DNA from: Spirodela intermedia
Lineage: Eukaryota; Streptophyta; Magnoliopsida; Alismatales; Araceae
Assembly (NCBI GenBank): GCA_902729315.2
Contig: LR746268.1
Coordinates: forward strand, 1,288,501-1,352,500
Reading direction: 5' to 3'
DNA: 64,000 bases
The first letter of the stretch is position 1. Each line of letters opens with the position of its first letter. A program made the translations under genes and the position numbers. Shown here piece after piece: positions 19,435 through 31,756 of the stretch. The notes under the pieces are model-generated. The model saw nothing but the letters and a program-made list of their open reading frames with translations, did no database searches and had not been told where the DNA came from.

Positions 19435-19572
19435 CTAGTTGTAGAGAATGTCCATGGCCCTAGCGAGGAGCGGCAGCACCATCTTCCGAACTACTTCTTC
19501 ACCTCCGCATTCTGAAGCCCTGTGTCGTCGCCATCCAGGCAAAGGAGCTTCCCTGGAGAGTTCCGATGAGGT
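19435..19572 (-). other. Possible terminal-exon or gene fragment, unidentified
   Basis: On the minus strand a 45-codon open frame ends in TAG at 19435 and includes VVRKMVLPLLARAMDILYN, which reads like a natural protein C-terminus. The upstream frame is closed by a TAA, and an acceptor-like CTCTCCAG falls inside it. No family is recognised. It may be a gene remnant next to the retrotransposon insertion, or chance. Confidence 0.2.
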
Positions 19573-19662
19573 TTATCAACTGCTCTCGGTGGAGCGGGTG
19601 ACAGATGATCTCCATTAATCCCCACGGCCGAGTTACCGACCAGATGAAGGCATTAAGCCCGG

Positions 19663-19891
19663 TCAAAGAACGTGTGCATGAAGATTGCCAGAGTCAGCAA
19701 AAACTCCGCTGAATTATAACGGCTGGGTTAGGAGTTACGCGGGAACGTTACTCTCTCTCTCCTAATAAATATACTTTTCCTGTGTTCGATGAAAAAAATA
19801 GAGAGGATTTCTGTTGTGTTCTTGAAATCCTAGTCTCGATTCTTCTTCTTCTTCTCTCACATGATCATCGAGTAAGTTTTTGCTCCTAACA
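19663..19891 (+). repeat. 5' LTR of the copia element
   Basis: Matches 23857-24113 over long blocks, for example CAAAAACTCCGCTGA, TTACTCTCTCTCTC, TTGTGTTCTTGAAAT and GAGTAAGTTTTTGCTCC. It ends in CA at 19891, three bases before the primer-binding site. The left boundary is approximate. Confidence 0.85.
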
Positions 19892-19893
19892 TT

Positions 19894-19905
19894 TGGTATC
19901 AGAGC
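19894..19905 (+). other. Primer-binding site for initiator tRNA-Met
   Basis: TGGTATCAGAGC directly follows the 5' LTR. This is the standard plant copia primer-binding sequence, complementary to the 3' end of initiator methionine tRNA. Confidence 0.93.
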
Positions 19906-22900
19906 TCTGGTTTCGAAGAGAAAACACGATGCCGCGCTGTGGAGACGATACAGAAGGCGAGAGAGACCTCACCGCAAGCGGAGCTACGAAAGGACCTGGA
20001 GATGCCAGATACCCAGGTACATTCCCGGTATTATCCAAGGCCAACTATCTATTGCGGGTGATGCAGATGTAACTCCACTTGGAGGCTCATAGTCTGTGGG
20101 AAGCTATTAAATCAGAAATAGTAGCAAGAAAGAAGGATTGACAAGTCCTGTCTGTGATGCTCAGAGTGATGTCTGAAGACATATAATCACAACTCAACAT
20201 CACCAAAACGGCGAAAGAAACGTGGAAACTCCGCAAGTCAACAAACGTGGGAGGTGATCGCCTCACGAAATAAGACTTCAAGGTCTCATATGAGATTTTG
20301 AGATGTTGCAAATGGGAGATGAAGAGAGTGTATCAGATTTCTCCAGAAAATTGTCTCGAATAATTACTCAAATCAGAAATTTAGGGGAAAAGATGAAAGA
20401 AAGCACTGTAGTCGCGAAACTTCTCCAGACAACTCCTGCAAGGTTTGACCCCATCACTACCTCTCTTAAGCAATTTGGTGATATAGATTCAATGCCCTTT
20501 GAAGAAGAAATGGAATCACTAAAAATCTATGAAGAGAAGCTCAAGACTCGTCAGTAGAGAAAGAAGAACAAGTTCTCTTTTCACATGGTACCGAGAAATC
20601 AAGAGGAGAAAGCTCTCAAGGCAGAGGATGTGGTTGAGGCAGAAGACGTGGCCAAGGCAGAGGAAGAGGCAGTGGCAAAAATGCTGACGAGAACTAGAAA
20701 CCTCGAGACAAATTCAAGGTAAAATGTTACAATTATGACAAATGGGACATATGCGTCCGAATGTTATGCAAAGAAAAAGAAGAAAGCTCACCTTGCTAAT
20801 ATAGAAGAAAAGACTGAATCCATACTTCTCATGGTAGAAAGTGATGATTTTTTGTTACAAGGAACACAAGAAACTCAAGTTGAAGATGGAATGTGGTACC
20901 TAGATATTGGTGCTACAAATCACATGACAGGCAAAAGGAGCTTGTTTTGTGATCTTGATGATTCACTAGGCGGTGTAGTAAAATTTGGCAATAGATCCAG
21001 CATTGATATCTCTGGTCGAGGAAGTATTTTTGTGAATTGCCAAGATGGAAGTAAACTAAAATTCAATAATGTCCTATATACCCCTAGATTCAAGACCAAC
21101 ATTCTTAATCTCAGTCGTCTAGATGATCAAAGATTCAAGATGATAATGGCATCTGGTTCCCTTGCTATCTATGATCAACATGAAAGACTTCTAGTAAAAA
21201 TGAATAAGACATAGTGAAGACAGTATTTACGATAATTACAAATTAAAGAACATTGTCTTATTTCAAAAGACTGCCATGAAGTAGATTGGAGATGGCATAG
21301 AAGGTATGGGCACTTAAGTTTCCATTCATTGAAAGATCTTTCCTCCTAGAACATGTTGAAAGGATTGCCTATAATTAACATCCTGGATAATCTCTGTCAA
21401 GACTGTATTACTAGTAAGTAACACATAAGCTCATTTCCGTTCTCTTCTTAATTCAAAACTAGTAGAGCACTAGAGCTTGTTCATGAAGACATCTGTAGGC
21501 CCATCTCTCCTACTACTTATGGAGAAAATAGGTACTTCTTATGGATGATTATTCAAGGCTGATGTGGGTTGTAATGTTGAGATAGAAAAATGAAGCTTTT
21601 CAAGTATTTATGAAGTTCAAGACAATGGCTAAGCTAGAGAAAGGAGAAAAGGTGGGAACTCTAAGAACTAATCAAGGGAGAGAATTCACTTCTATTGAGT
21701 TTTCTTCCTTTTTCATTCAACATGGAGTGAAACGACAACTCTTTGCCCTTTATTCACCTCAGCAAAATGACATTGTAGAAAATGAAGGAACAGAATACTC
21801 ATGGAGATAGTTAGAAGCATGTCAAAAGAAAAAAACTTATCTCCTGAACTCTAGGGTGAAGTTGTGAGCACAAGTATCTACATCTTAAATCAGTCTCCCA
21901 CTAAGAGCCTTTGCCGTATGAAGCTTGGACCAATTGAAGTCAAATGTAGCCAATCTTAGAGTGTTTAGCTCACTGGCCCATGTGAAGACACTCAGAGAAC
22001 TACTAACGAAACTACAATATAGAAGTGAATCTATGATCTTCATAGGCTATGACGCTAGCACAAAAGGTTATAGGTGCTATAATCCACAAGATGGCAAAGT
22101 TCACATCAGTAGAAATATAATTTTCAAAGAAGATAACCAATAGGACTAGAATCATACTGATCAAACAAGTAGAAGTGCATTCTATTTTCTATCTTTTATT
22201 GATTCAACTAATACAATGGAAACTCAGGTTGACCATATTTACTATGAAGTAATACCCGAAAATTCTCTTGATCATGAACAAGACAGATTTTCATCCATAG
22301 AAGAGGACTGCCCGAGAAGATATAAAGACATAGACCAAGTCTATAGGGAGACTGAAGAGTGCAACTTAATGCATGAGGAGCCCACCTCATATCGAGAAAT
22401 AGTGACACAAGAAGTATGAAAAAAAGTGATGGAAGAAGAAATTGAAGTAATCAAGAAAAATAACATATGGAGTTTCATCTAAGCTCCAAAGGGATGCAAG
22501 CCCATTGGCCTAAAATGGATATTCAAGGTGAAGCAAAATTCTCATGGAGAAATTATCTAGCACAAGGCTCATTTAGTTGCACCGGTAGCAAGAATGGAGA
22601 CAATAAGAGTAATAATTACTCTTGCTGCTCAAAATAGATGGAAACTTCATCATTTAGACATGAAGTCAGTTTTTCTAAATGGTGAAGTGGAAGAACATGT
22701 GTTTGCCAAACAACCGAAAGATTTCATCTAAAAATGTAAGAATCATGTTTGAAGTTAAAAAAGGCACTTTATGACTTGAAATAGCTCCTCGGGCCTAGTA
22801 TATAAAGTTAGATAAAAGCTTTACCTCACTTGATTTTATTACAAACTCACAGGAATATGTAGTTTATACAAAGTCATCAAATGAAGCTCATCTACTAATT

Positions 22901-23810
22901 GGAGTCTATGTGGATGACCTCATAATAATTGGAACAAATGATAAAGACACTTCAGATTTCAAGCAACAATTATGAGATAAGTGATCTGGGCTTACTCACC
23001 TTGTATTTGGAAACTAAAGTGGAACAATAGGGAGATGTAATCAAGCTAAAGCAAAGGGGCTATGCTCTATGACTACTTGAACAGAGCATAATGCAAGATT
23101 GCAATTCAATTTTTACACCATTAGAAGTTTAGTGAAGAGAGTAAGAATCCACCAACTAATTCTACTAAGTTCATGAGCATAATTAGGAGCTTGAGGTGCC
23201 TAATTCACACTTGGCCTAATTTGACTTATTTAGTGCATTATCTCAATAGGTATATGAAAGTGCCTACATCAAAGCACATGGTAGTATTGAAGTGAATTAT
23301 TTGGTATGTTAAAAGTATACTAAATTACGATCTGATCTACAAGAAGGAAGCCAATTTCACTATATTAGGATATAGTGATAGTGATCATGTCGAAGACCCA
23401 ACTGATATGAAAAGCACAATTGAAGTTTTGTTCTTCCTTGGATGAATCTAATAAATTAGACTTCATAAAAATAGAAGATAGTTGTACTATCCTTGTGCAA
23501 AGCAGAATATGTAACTACCACTACTACAGCCTACTTGAGAATTTGGTTAGCAAGGTTCATTGGTGAATTGAAGACAGAGAAACCCACTTAGCTAAAACTA
23601 TTTATCGACACTATATCAGCAATTGTATTGTCAAAAAATTTAGTTTACCAAAGTAAATCAAAGCACATTAATACACGGTATCACTTTATTCAATCCTACC
23701 TTGAAGAACAAAAGATTGAAGTGGAGCATACTAGTACTAGTAATCAGTTAGTCGATAACTCACGAAGGCATTGGGGAGAGCTCGATTCGATGAATTATGT
23801 CAAAAATTGA
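19906..23810 (+). pseudogene. Broken copia gag-pol polyprotein
   Basis: Gag remnant at about 20290-20560, with a zinc-knuckle relic near 20720-20780. The protease active-site region is at 20893 and reads WYLDIGATNHMTG, so the usual D-[ST]-G triad is D-I-G here. The GAG-pre-integrase/zinc-binding region is at about 21285-21420, integrase at about 21470-21900 and reverse transcriptase at about 22430-23000, with a YVDDL motif near 22906. RNase H lies at about 23340-23790. Internal stops and frameshifts separate these blocks, so no functional polyprotein is encoded. Confidence 0.9.
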
Positions 23811-23856
23811 GCATGTCTGAAGACAACAAAATATTAGGCTTAGAGGGGAGATTCAA

Positions 23857-24113
23857 TCAAAGAATGTGTTTGTGAAAATCATCGAAGTAGGCAAAAACTC
23901 CGCTGAGTTATAACAGTTGGATTAAGAGTTACATGAATACGTGTGTTCCACAGATCATAACTGTCTTTAGCGAACATTACTCTCTCTCTCTCCTATAAAT
24001 GTACTTCTTGTGTTCAATGAAAAAAATAGAGAGAATTTCTATTGTGTTCTTGAAATCTTAGTCTCGATTCTTCTTCTCTCACACAATCTTTGAGTAAGTT
24101 TTTGCTCCCAACA
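23857..24113 (+). repeat. 3' LTR of the copia element
   Basis: Partner of the 19663-19891 LTR. It carries extra sequence at about 23940-23975 that is absent from the 5' copy, plus scattered substitutions, and ends in CCCAACA at 24113. Confidence 0.85.
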
Positions 24114-25170
24114 TCGGAACTCTACTAACAATCTCCTGTTGTGATGGAATCAATATGAGGGTTCATTCCCTTAGGTGGACCCACGAGGAGGAAGAAAAGG
24201 GAGGAGAAGAGGCCACGTCACCCATGCACCCCTTCTCTCCTAAGGAAGACATTTCTCCCTCTAAGAGACACCGCTTGGCATCTTTTGGAAGGAGAAGTTG
24301 AAATTAAATTTAGAATTAAGAAGATTCGTGTCATCCCTCTCATCTCTTGGATTAGGGTTTCCTCTCTCCTTTCATCGCCTCTTAGAATAAGGGCTTCCTC
24401 TCTTCTTCTTGCCCTCTTGGATTAGGGGGACCTCCATCTCTTCCTCTTCACGTCGTCCTCGCCTTCTACCCCATCACCGCCATTCCACTTTCTTACCATC
24501 TGCCCTGTCGCCGCCATTCCTCCTCCTCCTCGTCCACCCTGTCGTCATTGTTCCCCCTCCTTGCCGTCCACCTCGTCGCCGTCACTCCCCTTCTTACCAG
24601 CCACCTTGTAGCCGTCGTCCTGCCTCTTCGCCATCCACCCCGTCGCCGTTGTCCTGCCTCCTCGCCGTCTGTCCGTCGCCGCCACTCCGGCTCCTTGCCA
24701 TCCACCCCTGTTGCCGCCACTTCATCTCCTCGCCGTCGCAAACCCTCTCCTTTTCTCTCTCTTACTGCCGCCACGAAACCCCCCTTTTCCCTCCTACTAA
24801 CGCCCTCATTCCGCCACCTTTTTCTCCCTCACCACGAGAACGCCTCTCTCTCTCTCCCACCGAAACCTTCTTTCTTCTCTCTCCCGTCGTCACCACATAC
24901 CCCCTCATTTTCTTTTTCTCTCTCTCTCCCGCCGACGCTCCTCTCTCTCTCTCCCTCACGTCAGAAACCTCTTTCTTCTCTCTCCCGCCGTCGCCACGTA
25001 CCCCCTCATTTTCTTTCTCTCTCTCTCTCCTGCCGACGCCCTCTCATTCCACTCCTTTTTCCTCTCCTCTCCTTTTTATTTCTTCTCATCATTATTTTAT
25101 TCTATTATTCCTCATTTACACCTTTTTCCCCTCTTATATTTTTAATTATCTAACTACTTCGTAGACCTTA
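24114..25170. repeat. C/T-rich low-complexity region with tandem duplication
   Basis: From about 24400 the plus strand is strongly C/T-rich with recurring CGTCGCC and GCCGTC units. A block starting AAACCTTCTTTCTTC at 24863 recurs at 24965 (AAACCTCTTTCTTC...), period about 102 bp. Long proline/serine-rich open frames in two plus frames and arginine-rich frames on the minus strand follow from composition. I see no evidence of a gene. Confidence 0.65.
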
Positions 25171-28100
25171 ATTGTCCAACCCAAACTGTCCATTCCCTTC
25201 AAATCATGACCCATTGAAAATGTCCAGCAAGGCTTGTGAATCTCAAGTCACTCAAACCAATAAGAATCTTCAAGATATTAAAAATCTAAATTACTTATGA
25301 AGTTAGTCATTATTTTTAAATATTTATTCTTAGAATTTGTGAGATTCACAAGATAGTCACCTGTGTGAGAAAGATTGATGGTCCTAACCCAGGTTGAGAA
25401 GCCTTGTTTGATTCTTTGAATTAGATAACCTAATAGGTAATAATGATCCTAATTCTTCTAAAATTGTGGGATCATCTGAATATTAAACCATCAAAGTTCT
25501 AATTTTAACCAACTTTAAGATTAATGTGTAACTCCTTTTTTGGAGATCTATTTTGACCCTTTGTCCTGCATCATGTTGTCTCCTGCATGCTGACTAAATC
25601 GGATGGCCCTTCCTCCTCTCTCAGCATCACTTCTCACCACCAGGTCGCTAGTTCAGGCTCAAGGACTAAGTGGTGGAAATCAGGAAACAAGCCTCTACGG
25701 CCGAGACGGCGCCTCTGACACAGTTGAGCAGCAGGGTTGTTCATTTCTTCGTGGGTTCGTCATCATGAACACTCACAGCCTTAATCGAGCACCTCTTGGG
25801 GTACGTGTGGAGGAACACCACGTAGGACTGGTGAATTGCATATGAGATGCTTACCCAGATGAGGCTGGTTCCTAATGCCCTTGACAGTATGACGTTGGCG
25901 ACGCTCAAAGAGATTGGCCATCCTTTGCTCTGGCAATACTTGGAACTGAGAACTGGCGAGTGGGAGAAGAGGAGACCCGCCAGCTGGTTCCTGTTCGATC
26001 TTCACGGCATCTTCTCGGAATGAAGATTAGTTGCGGAGGTTGTCCCTTAATGCCTGCGTCATGTTATCAGCAAGTTGATCTTTAGGAGGGTTGAACTATA
26101 CTCAAACGATGCACCTTTTACTTAATCACAACGAAGCAGTAATCTATGCCAATATGCTTGTCAAAGCATGAAAGAGATGACTAAGTATATCATAACTCAC
26201 CCCGAAGTTGCCGAGCCATAGAATACTAGGTACATCAGCCTGAATTATGAACCAAATGAGAAGAGATCATGGTCAGAAATCCATGAGATAAGGGTCTGAT
26301 AAATACAGGTGGGAAGACCCCTTGTGCGGCATTCGGCCTCCTCCTCGTCTTAGTATAATGCTGAGGTTCTGAGATAGGGAGGTAATTTAGTCCGTGCTTG
26401 ATGGCATCCCGACATACCTCAGTTTCTCAGATATGGAAGTACTTTTCTAATTGAGTCGGCAATCTTCTTTTGCGGTTAATTTCAGGTATCATAAAAAAAA
26501 CCCATCTGCATCCGACTAGGTTTATGTTGCAGCGACGAAGAACAAGCGTTCATGCCCCAGATTGACATATGAGCGAGATGAGGGGTTTGATTTATTTTTT
26601 TGGCGTCGGGAGACAAAGGAGAAGGCCAGGTCTTTAAGTCCTGCGAATCCACCAAGCAATGGGTATAAAGGGGTATGAGGTTGGAGGATGTCCCGTGTAA
26701 GTATGCTGAGCTGCTGATATGGTTAGTGCAGGGAGATATGTAGATTGCTCGAAGTCAGAGGAGGTTGCGCTTGGTGGATAGTAGACCGCTATTGTGGGGA
26801 TGCAGTTTCTAAGCACGAATAGGGAGTTAACTTGTTGGTTTCTGTATAAAGCAGAGAGTAGGGGAAAAACGAAAAGGAGAAATGTGTTTTTACGCAGTTC
26901 ACTTCTCTGGATATGCATTGTACATCAGATCTATGATATCCGGCCGGTTGTGGGCTATAGACAATGATAACCTATGGGCGACGGCTTTCGTCCATGAAAG
27001 CATATAGAAAACTTTTCGGGAGAACTTAATTTGGATGCATGAAGAGTCGGAAAGAGAACTGAGAATCGGAGTATGCTATTTGAAAAATGGGAAGGTACTA
27101 GAGATTTTAGGCATGGGAGAGGAACTGAAGCATCAGGAAAGATTGTTATGCTGATATCAATAATGGTGTAACCTTTATTTTAGCATATGTTTCGCTGAAA
27201 TGCGTGTGGTGCAAAGCTGTGGAACTTTTTGCGCGCTTACACGCAAGGTCATAAGGGATACCAATCCTGATAATCTGTATATTATGAATAATTTTAGCTT
27301 ATTTTTCTCTTTTGGCAACATGTTTGGAATTTGTTATGGGTGTGAAAAGTTTTAAGCTTATGTGATTGTATTAAACTTCTTTAGACAATATTATTCACAC
27401 AAATAATGCATTGATTGGAATTCCAGAGCTTAGTGAGTAAACATATACCACGAATTCAACTTTATCGATGAAAATAATCTTCGCTGTATACTTTTTATGA
27501 TAATTGAGATTTTATTTTATTTTTTTCATTTCGAGTTTTTGTTGAACAAAATAAGGGGCAGCCAGTGTCTTATTCCTCTATACTCGTGAAATAATTTGGA
27601 AGACTTTTCATATCTGACTCCAGGTAGAAAGATAATTAATCAAAGAAAATGATATCATCCAATGGTTTAAAAACAACCTATTGCATCTGAATCACCAAAT
27701 GATACATAGTTTTATGATTTAGGCAAATGTCAAAAGTTTTAATTTGCTTACTGCCTATGAATTATTTTACTGACATCACTAAATTTTATTAATTCTTCTC
27801 ATGTATTTTTGTGGAAAGTCTATATTTATTTGGCTTCCTATGAATGTCCAAGGTGGTGCAGCTCAATATTGATACCATAACAGCTTCACACCCCTTAATT
27901 TCTGGGTAAAATATGACTTGGGATCTTTGACACTTTAACGGTCAAATTCTTCATTTATAGATGCAGGTAAAATCAGGTTACACCATGAAAGATGAATCAT
28001 GAGAAGAATTAATAAAATGTTCCTACAATGCCCCCACCCCAACCCCCCTTTAACCTGATTTAATGAAGATTCCATAGTCGTGCGTCCGTACAAGAATATT

Positions 28101-30833
28101 TATTAGTTTTTGGGCTGAACATTTTATATTTTTATTTTCTTCTTTATATGAAGCCAGCTGCTCTAACTATAATCTCAAAAGGGTCGTATTCTGCTTCCGA
28201 CTGTCTCCCCTTTAAACTTTATCGTCTGCTGGGGCTTCTACTCTTGGACACTGCTCTTCAACATGGGCAACTCTAAAGGGTGATGGGGACTCCACGAGTA
28301 TCCCAGGAAACCCTAAAGTTTTGCTGGTGCTCCAAAACTTTCTGAGATTCCGAAGGCCACAGAGTTTTTAGTGCACAAAGGAGAAGAAAGGTTTGTCCAT
28401 AGGCAGTGGGGTTTGCCACTCTCTATGGGTACAATGAGGCCCCACATTCCCTTTGTTGTTGTTTTTATACATATAACTTCAACACGCTGAGGCACCTCCC
28501 CAGTATTTTTACGTCAGATACTCCTGTCAAATGTTTCTGAACTATGTTCCACCATGTCTTAGAAAAAAGTGATTCTTATGGAGACACCCCTATAGAACCT
28601 TGTAAAATGTAAAGTAGCACATAACTCAACAAGAAATAAGTGCTCATCCGTCCAACAGGAAAATTCAGGGCCATAACATAGAAAAAAATTAAATTACAAA
28701 CAAAAATAATATACATGTTTCTCATATGTTAAAGTTCAACTAATTTTGAAATCATTTTTTTACGGGGCAGGTCAAAAGTAGGCTTCCCAAGATTGCATAA
28801 TCTAACACAGGGCTTCGAATGGACCGTTTTGAGTCAGCATTTATAACCTCAGGGGTCATAAGGTAACTTCCATACGCTTCATTTCTACTATGCTGTTCTA
28901 ACTATTGGAAACATAGTGAATATATAGTTTATTGATGACAGATGTGATATTTTCGAATGAACTTTCCAGTGAACAAGCCCAAAACCTTTGTAAACTTCAC
29001 TGCATAATCTAAACTATCTGATGAAACAACATCTGACAAAGGAATTTGGCTAAGACGTTAAACTAAAGCTACAGTGCTAAAATGTATCATCTTCCTTAGG
29101 TCAATTGTTTATGACTATCATCGTGCTCTAACATTTAGTATCTTAGTGACTCCAAAGGCATACCATCAACAAGCTTTAATGGTAAATATTTTCCTTACGA
29201 TGACAGAAGGAAAGTACAATCCATTTTATCCAAATCAGTTTTTTCGAGAGACCAAATATTCTATTTTGTTTTGTCCAAACGTGAGAAATGAGATCTATGC
29301 GTATGATCAGTGTTTTCTTGTCTTCATCCACCATCCAAAAGGTGATGGGGACATATTTCATAGTAAAATATCAGCTACCACACCTGACACAGTTGAACAC
29401 ATCGGATCTCCCCAATCGCAGGGTTGACTCCTCAGGTCGGGGAACTTTTCTCTCTGTTCTCTCTCTCTCTCGCACACACAAACACACATTAAACAAATGA
29501 GGGCCCCATAAGCTTCCTCTTGCCAGACTGTAGTCCATCAAAACTCCCTGCGTATTACATAACTATAACCCTATGCATTCTTTATATGTGTGAGTGTGTA
29601 TTTGCGTGAATAGCCAAGATTAGAAAGAAATCATCAAGTTGGAGGCAAGCTCAAGTCTGCTCTAGTCCTTCATATCATGAATATTGAATGGCGTAATTCG
29701 AGAGAACCATCATCATTATCGTCCATAACAGACCTGTATATTCGCGGCTGACAGTCATGAAATATATCTAACGTTGGAATCGGGATAGAAAGAGACATTC
29801 GAATGATTCGTTATCTTTCGTCTTTCATGTCGAATGTAAGGCAGAAGGTTTGCAAGGAGAAAGTTTTTTTCCTCTTAAAATTTTGACCTCGTTCATGGAC
29901 AAGTCTGATTCTTAGGTAATTTGAGAACCAGACGAAAGATTTTCGTAAAATACACAAAAGTTAGAAAAAACGTTATTGGCTCTGAACAAGAATGATTAGT
30001 AATGAAATTAATTTGTTTTCATCACAAAGTGAAAAAGATAAAATGGTGCGATGTATGATATCACTTCTATCGTCAACTTGTGAGTTTTCTTATAGTGGTG
30101 GTATATTCCTATTCTACTCATCTATCATTCAGTTATGACCGTCCAATATATACACGCACTCTTAAAGTATGCATGGGCTCATAATATGACGAGTATGCAA
30201 TAAAAAATAGAAATTATTCTAGTTCAGCTAACTCAATTTTGATTCCCACTTAACATCTTATCATGGATTGGCTACGTCTTGTCAGTTCTTAAAAGATCAA
30301 ACTCAGAACCATCAATATGAACACTTAAATGCCGTGAAGCCAATCAAATCCACAGGTGTAAGAAATGACGTAGACGTGAAAACTGCACAAAGCCTCGTGA
30401 ATCAAAAGCTACAGGGTAGCAAAAGAAGAACTAAGATGAACTCAAAAGAAAGTACAAGGAAAGATGAAGAAACACTGATGAACCGGTTAACAGCATTTCT
30501 CGAACACTAACTCGGTTTCATACATTCATTGAATTGTGTTAAATACTTGATATTTAGCTTGACTGACGAGGATGCTTAATATGACTCTTGTAAAGATGAC
30601 GGGCTCGTGGAAAAGAAAGAAGAATAAGGAGAAGCAGGAGCGTAGGGGTCAGTAACTCGGACTTGAGGAAGCCCCTGGTGCAGAACCATGATCGAGTCCA
30701 ATCTTTCCAGATTCCTGTTGTGGGAGGGAAGATCCTTCCCCTTCTTTTCTTTGTATGATTCAAGCGGTCTTTATATGTATGCCAGAGAGAAACTAGAGAG
30801 CGAGACAGAGAATGAGAGAGAGGGAGAGAGAGA
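25171..30833. other. Intergenic DNA without supported genes
   Basis: Mostly AT-rich. A GC-richer patch at about 25590-26040 includes a clean 54-codon frame (25859-26023, +) that I cannot assign. Open frames at 29074-29427 and 30268-30510 (+) also lack recognisable content and start context. A short CT/CA microsatellite sits at about 29458-29487. Confidence 0.5.
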
Positions 30834-31525
30834 GGTTCTCCTTTTCTACCTAAACGATAACGCCTAAAAAGGTAGATACACATGGGGCAAGAAGGGAACA
30901 GCGAGAGAGAGAAAGGGACGTCTATTTTTCATAGTAACGATGACCATCATGCAGACAGACACATGGATGGAGCAAGAGGGAAAGAGAGAGAGAGATGGAG
31001 GGAGGGAGAGGGAGGTTCTCCTTTTTTACCTTAACGATGACGCCCACAAAGACATACGGGGTTAGAAGGAAACAGCGAGAGAGAAAGAGAGATACCTCCA
31101 TCTTTCATCTTAACGGTGAGCCTCATGCAAACAGACATATGGACGGAACAAGACGGGGGGAGGGGAGAGAGAGAGAGAGAGCGAAAGGGGGAGGTTCTCC
31201 TTTATTGCCTTAACAATGATGCCCCCAATGATAAATACAAATGGGGTAAGAAGGAAACAGCGAGAGAGAAAGAAAGAGACGTCCATTTTTCATCTTAACG
31301 ATGACCCTCATGCAGACAGACACATGGATGGAGCAAGAGGAAGAGACAGAGAGATAGAGAGAGACAGAGATCCTCCTTATTTACCTTCAAAATGACGCCC
31401 ACAAAAACGGATACATATGGGGCAAGAAGGAAACAGCGAGAGGGAGAGAGAGAGAGATACGTCCATTTTTCATCTTAAAGATGACCCTCATGCAGGCAGG
31501 CAAATGGATGGAGAAAGAGGGAGGG

Positions 31526-31569
<44 letters not shown>

Positions 31570-31570
31570 T
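30834..31570. repeat. Four-copy tandem repeat, unit about 180 bp
   Basis: Units begin at about 30834, 31014, 31193 and 31370 (spacing 180, 179, 177). Each has a GA-rich tract, then GGTTCTCCTTTT or a variant, a TACCTTAACGATGACGCCC-like block, GGGGCAAGAAGGAAACAGCGAGAG, CATCTTAACGATGACC and CATGCAGACAGACACATGG. The array ends in a pure (GA)n run at about 31532-31567. Small open frames across it are by-products of the repeat. Confidence 0.85.
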
Positions 31571-31756
31571 GATGACATGATAGGCCAGGCACTTCATCTG
31601 AGATTACGACAAAACCACGATAGAAATATTACAGAATTTTTACAGCGGGGAAGTCTAAATAATTCGAAATTTACAAGGACTAATATAACATAGAAAGAAA
31701 AACCTCGGACTCATAACTGAATTCACACGAAGACACCCCGACAACACACGTCCGTA

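Larger units (their letters stand above)
19663..24113 (+). mobile_element. Degenerate Ty1/copia LTR retrotransposon
   Basis: Both LTRs, a primer-binding site, gag, protease, integrase, reverse transcriptase and RNase H remnants are present in the copia order, with integrase before reverse transcriptase. A purine-rich stretch at about 23841-23850 (AGAGGGGAGA) precedes the 3' LTR as expected for a polypurine tract. The LTRs differ by many substitutions and by an indel of about 40 bp, so the insertion is old. The internal frame is interrupted by numerous stops. The outer LTR boundary and target-site duplication could not be fixed. Confidence 0.93.

Noticed and set aside
24409-25164. 251-codon proline/serine-rich frame as an extensin-like gene
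   Set aside because: No SP4-type motif periodicity or clear signal peptide. A second plus frame and the minus strand are equally open, so it is compositional.
25859-26023. Clean 54-codon frame (starts MRLVPNALD) considered as a PPR or MLO fragment
   Set aside because: Similarity was only impressionistic and the upstream frame is closed. No neighbouring exons could be joined.
30268-30510. 80-codon lysine-rich frame
   Set aside because: No ATG at its start in the frame, no recognised domain, and AT-rich surroundings.
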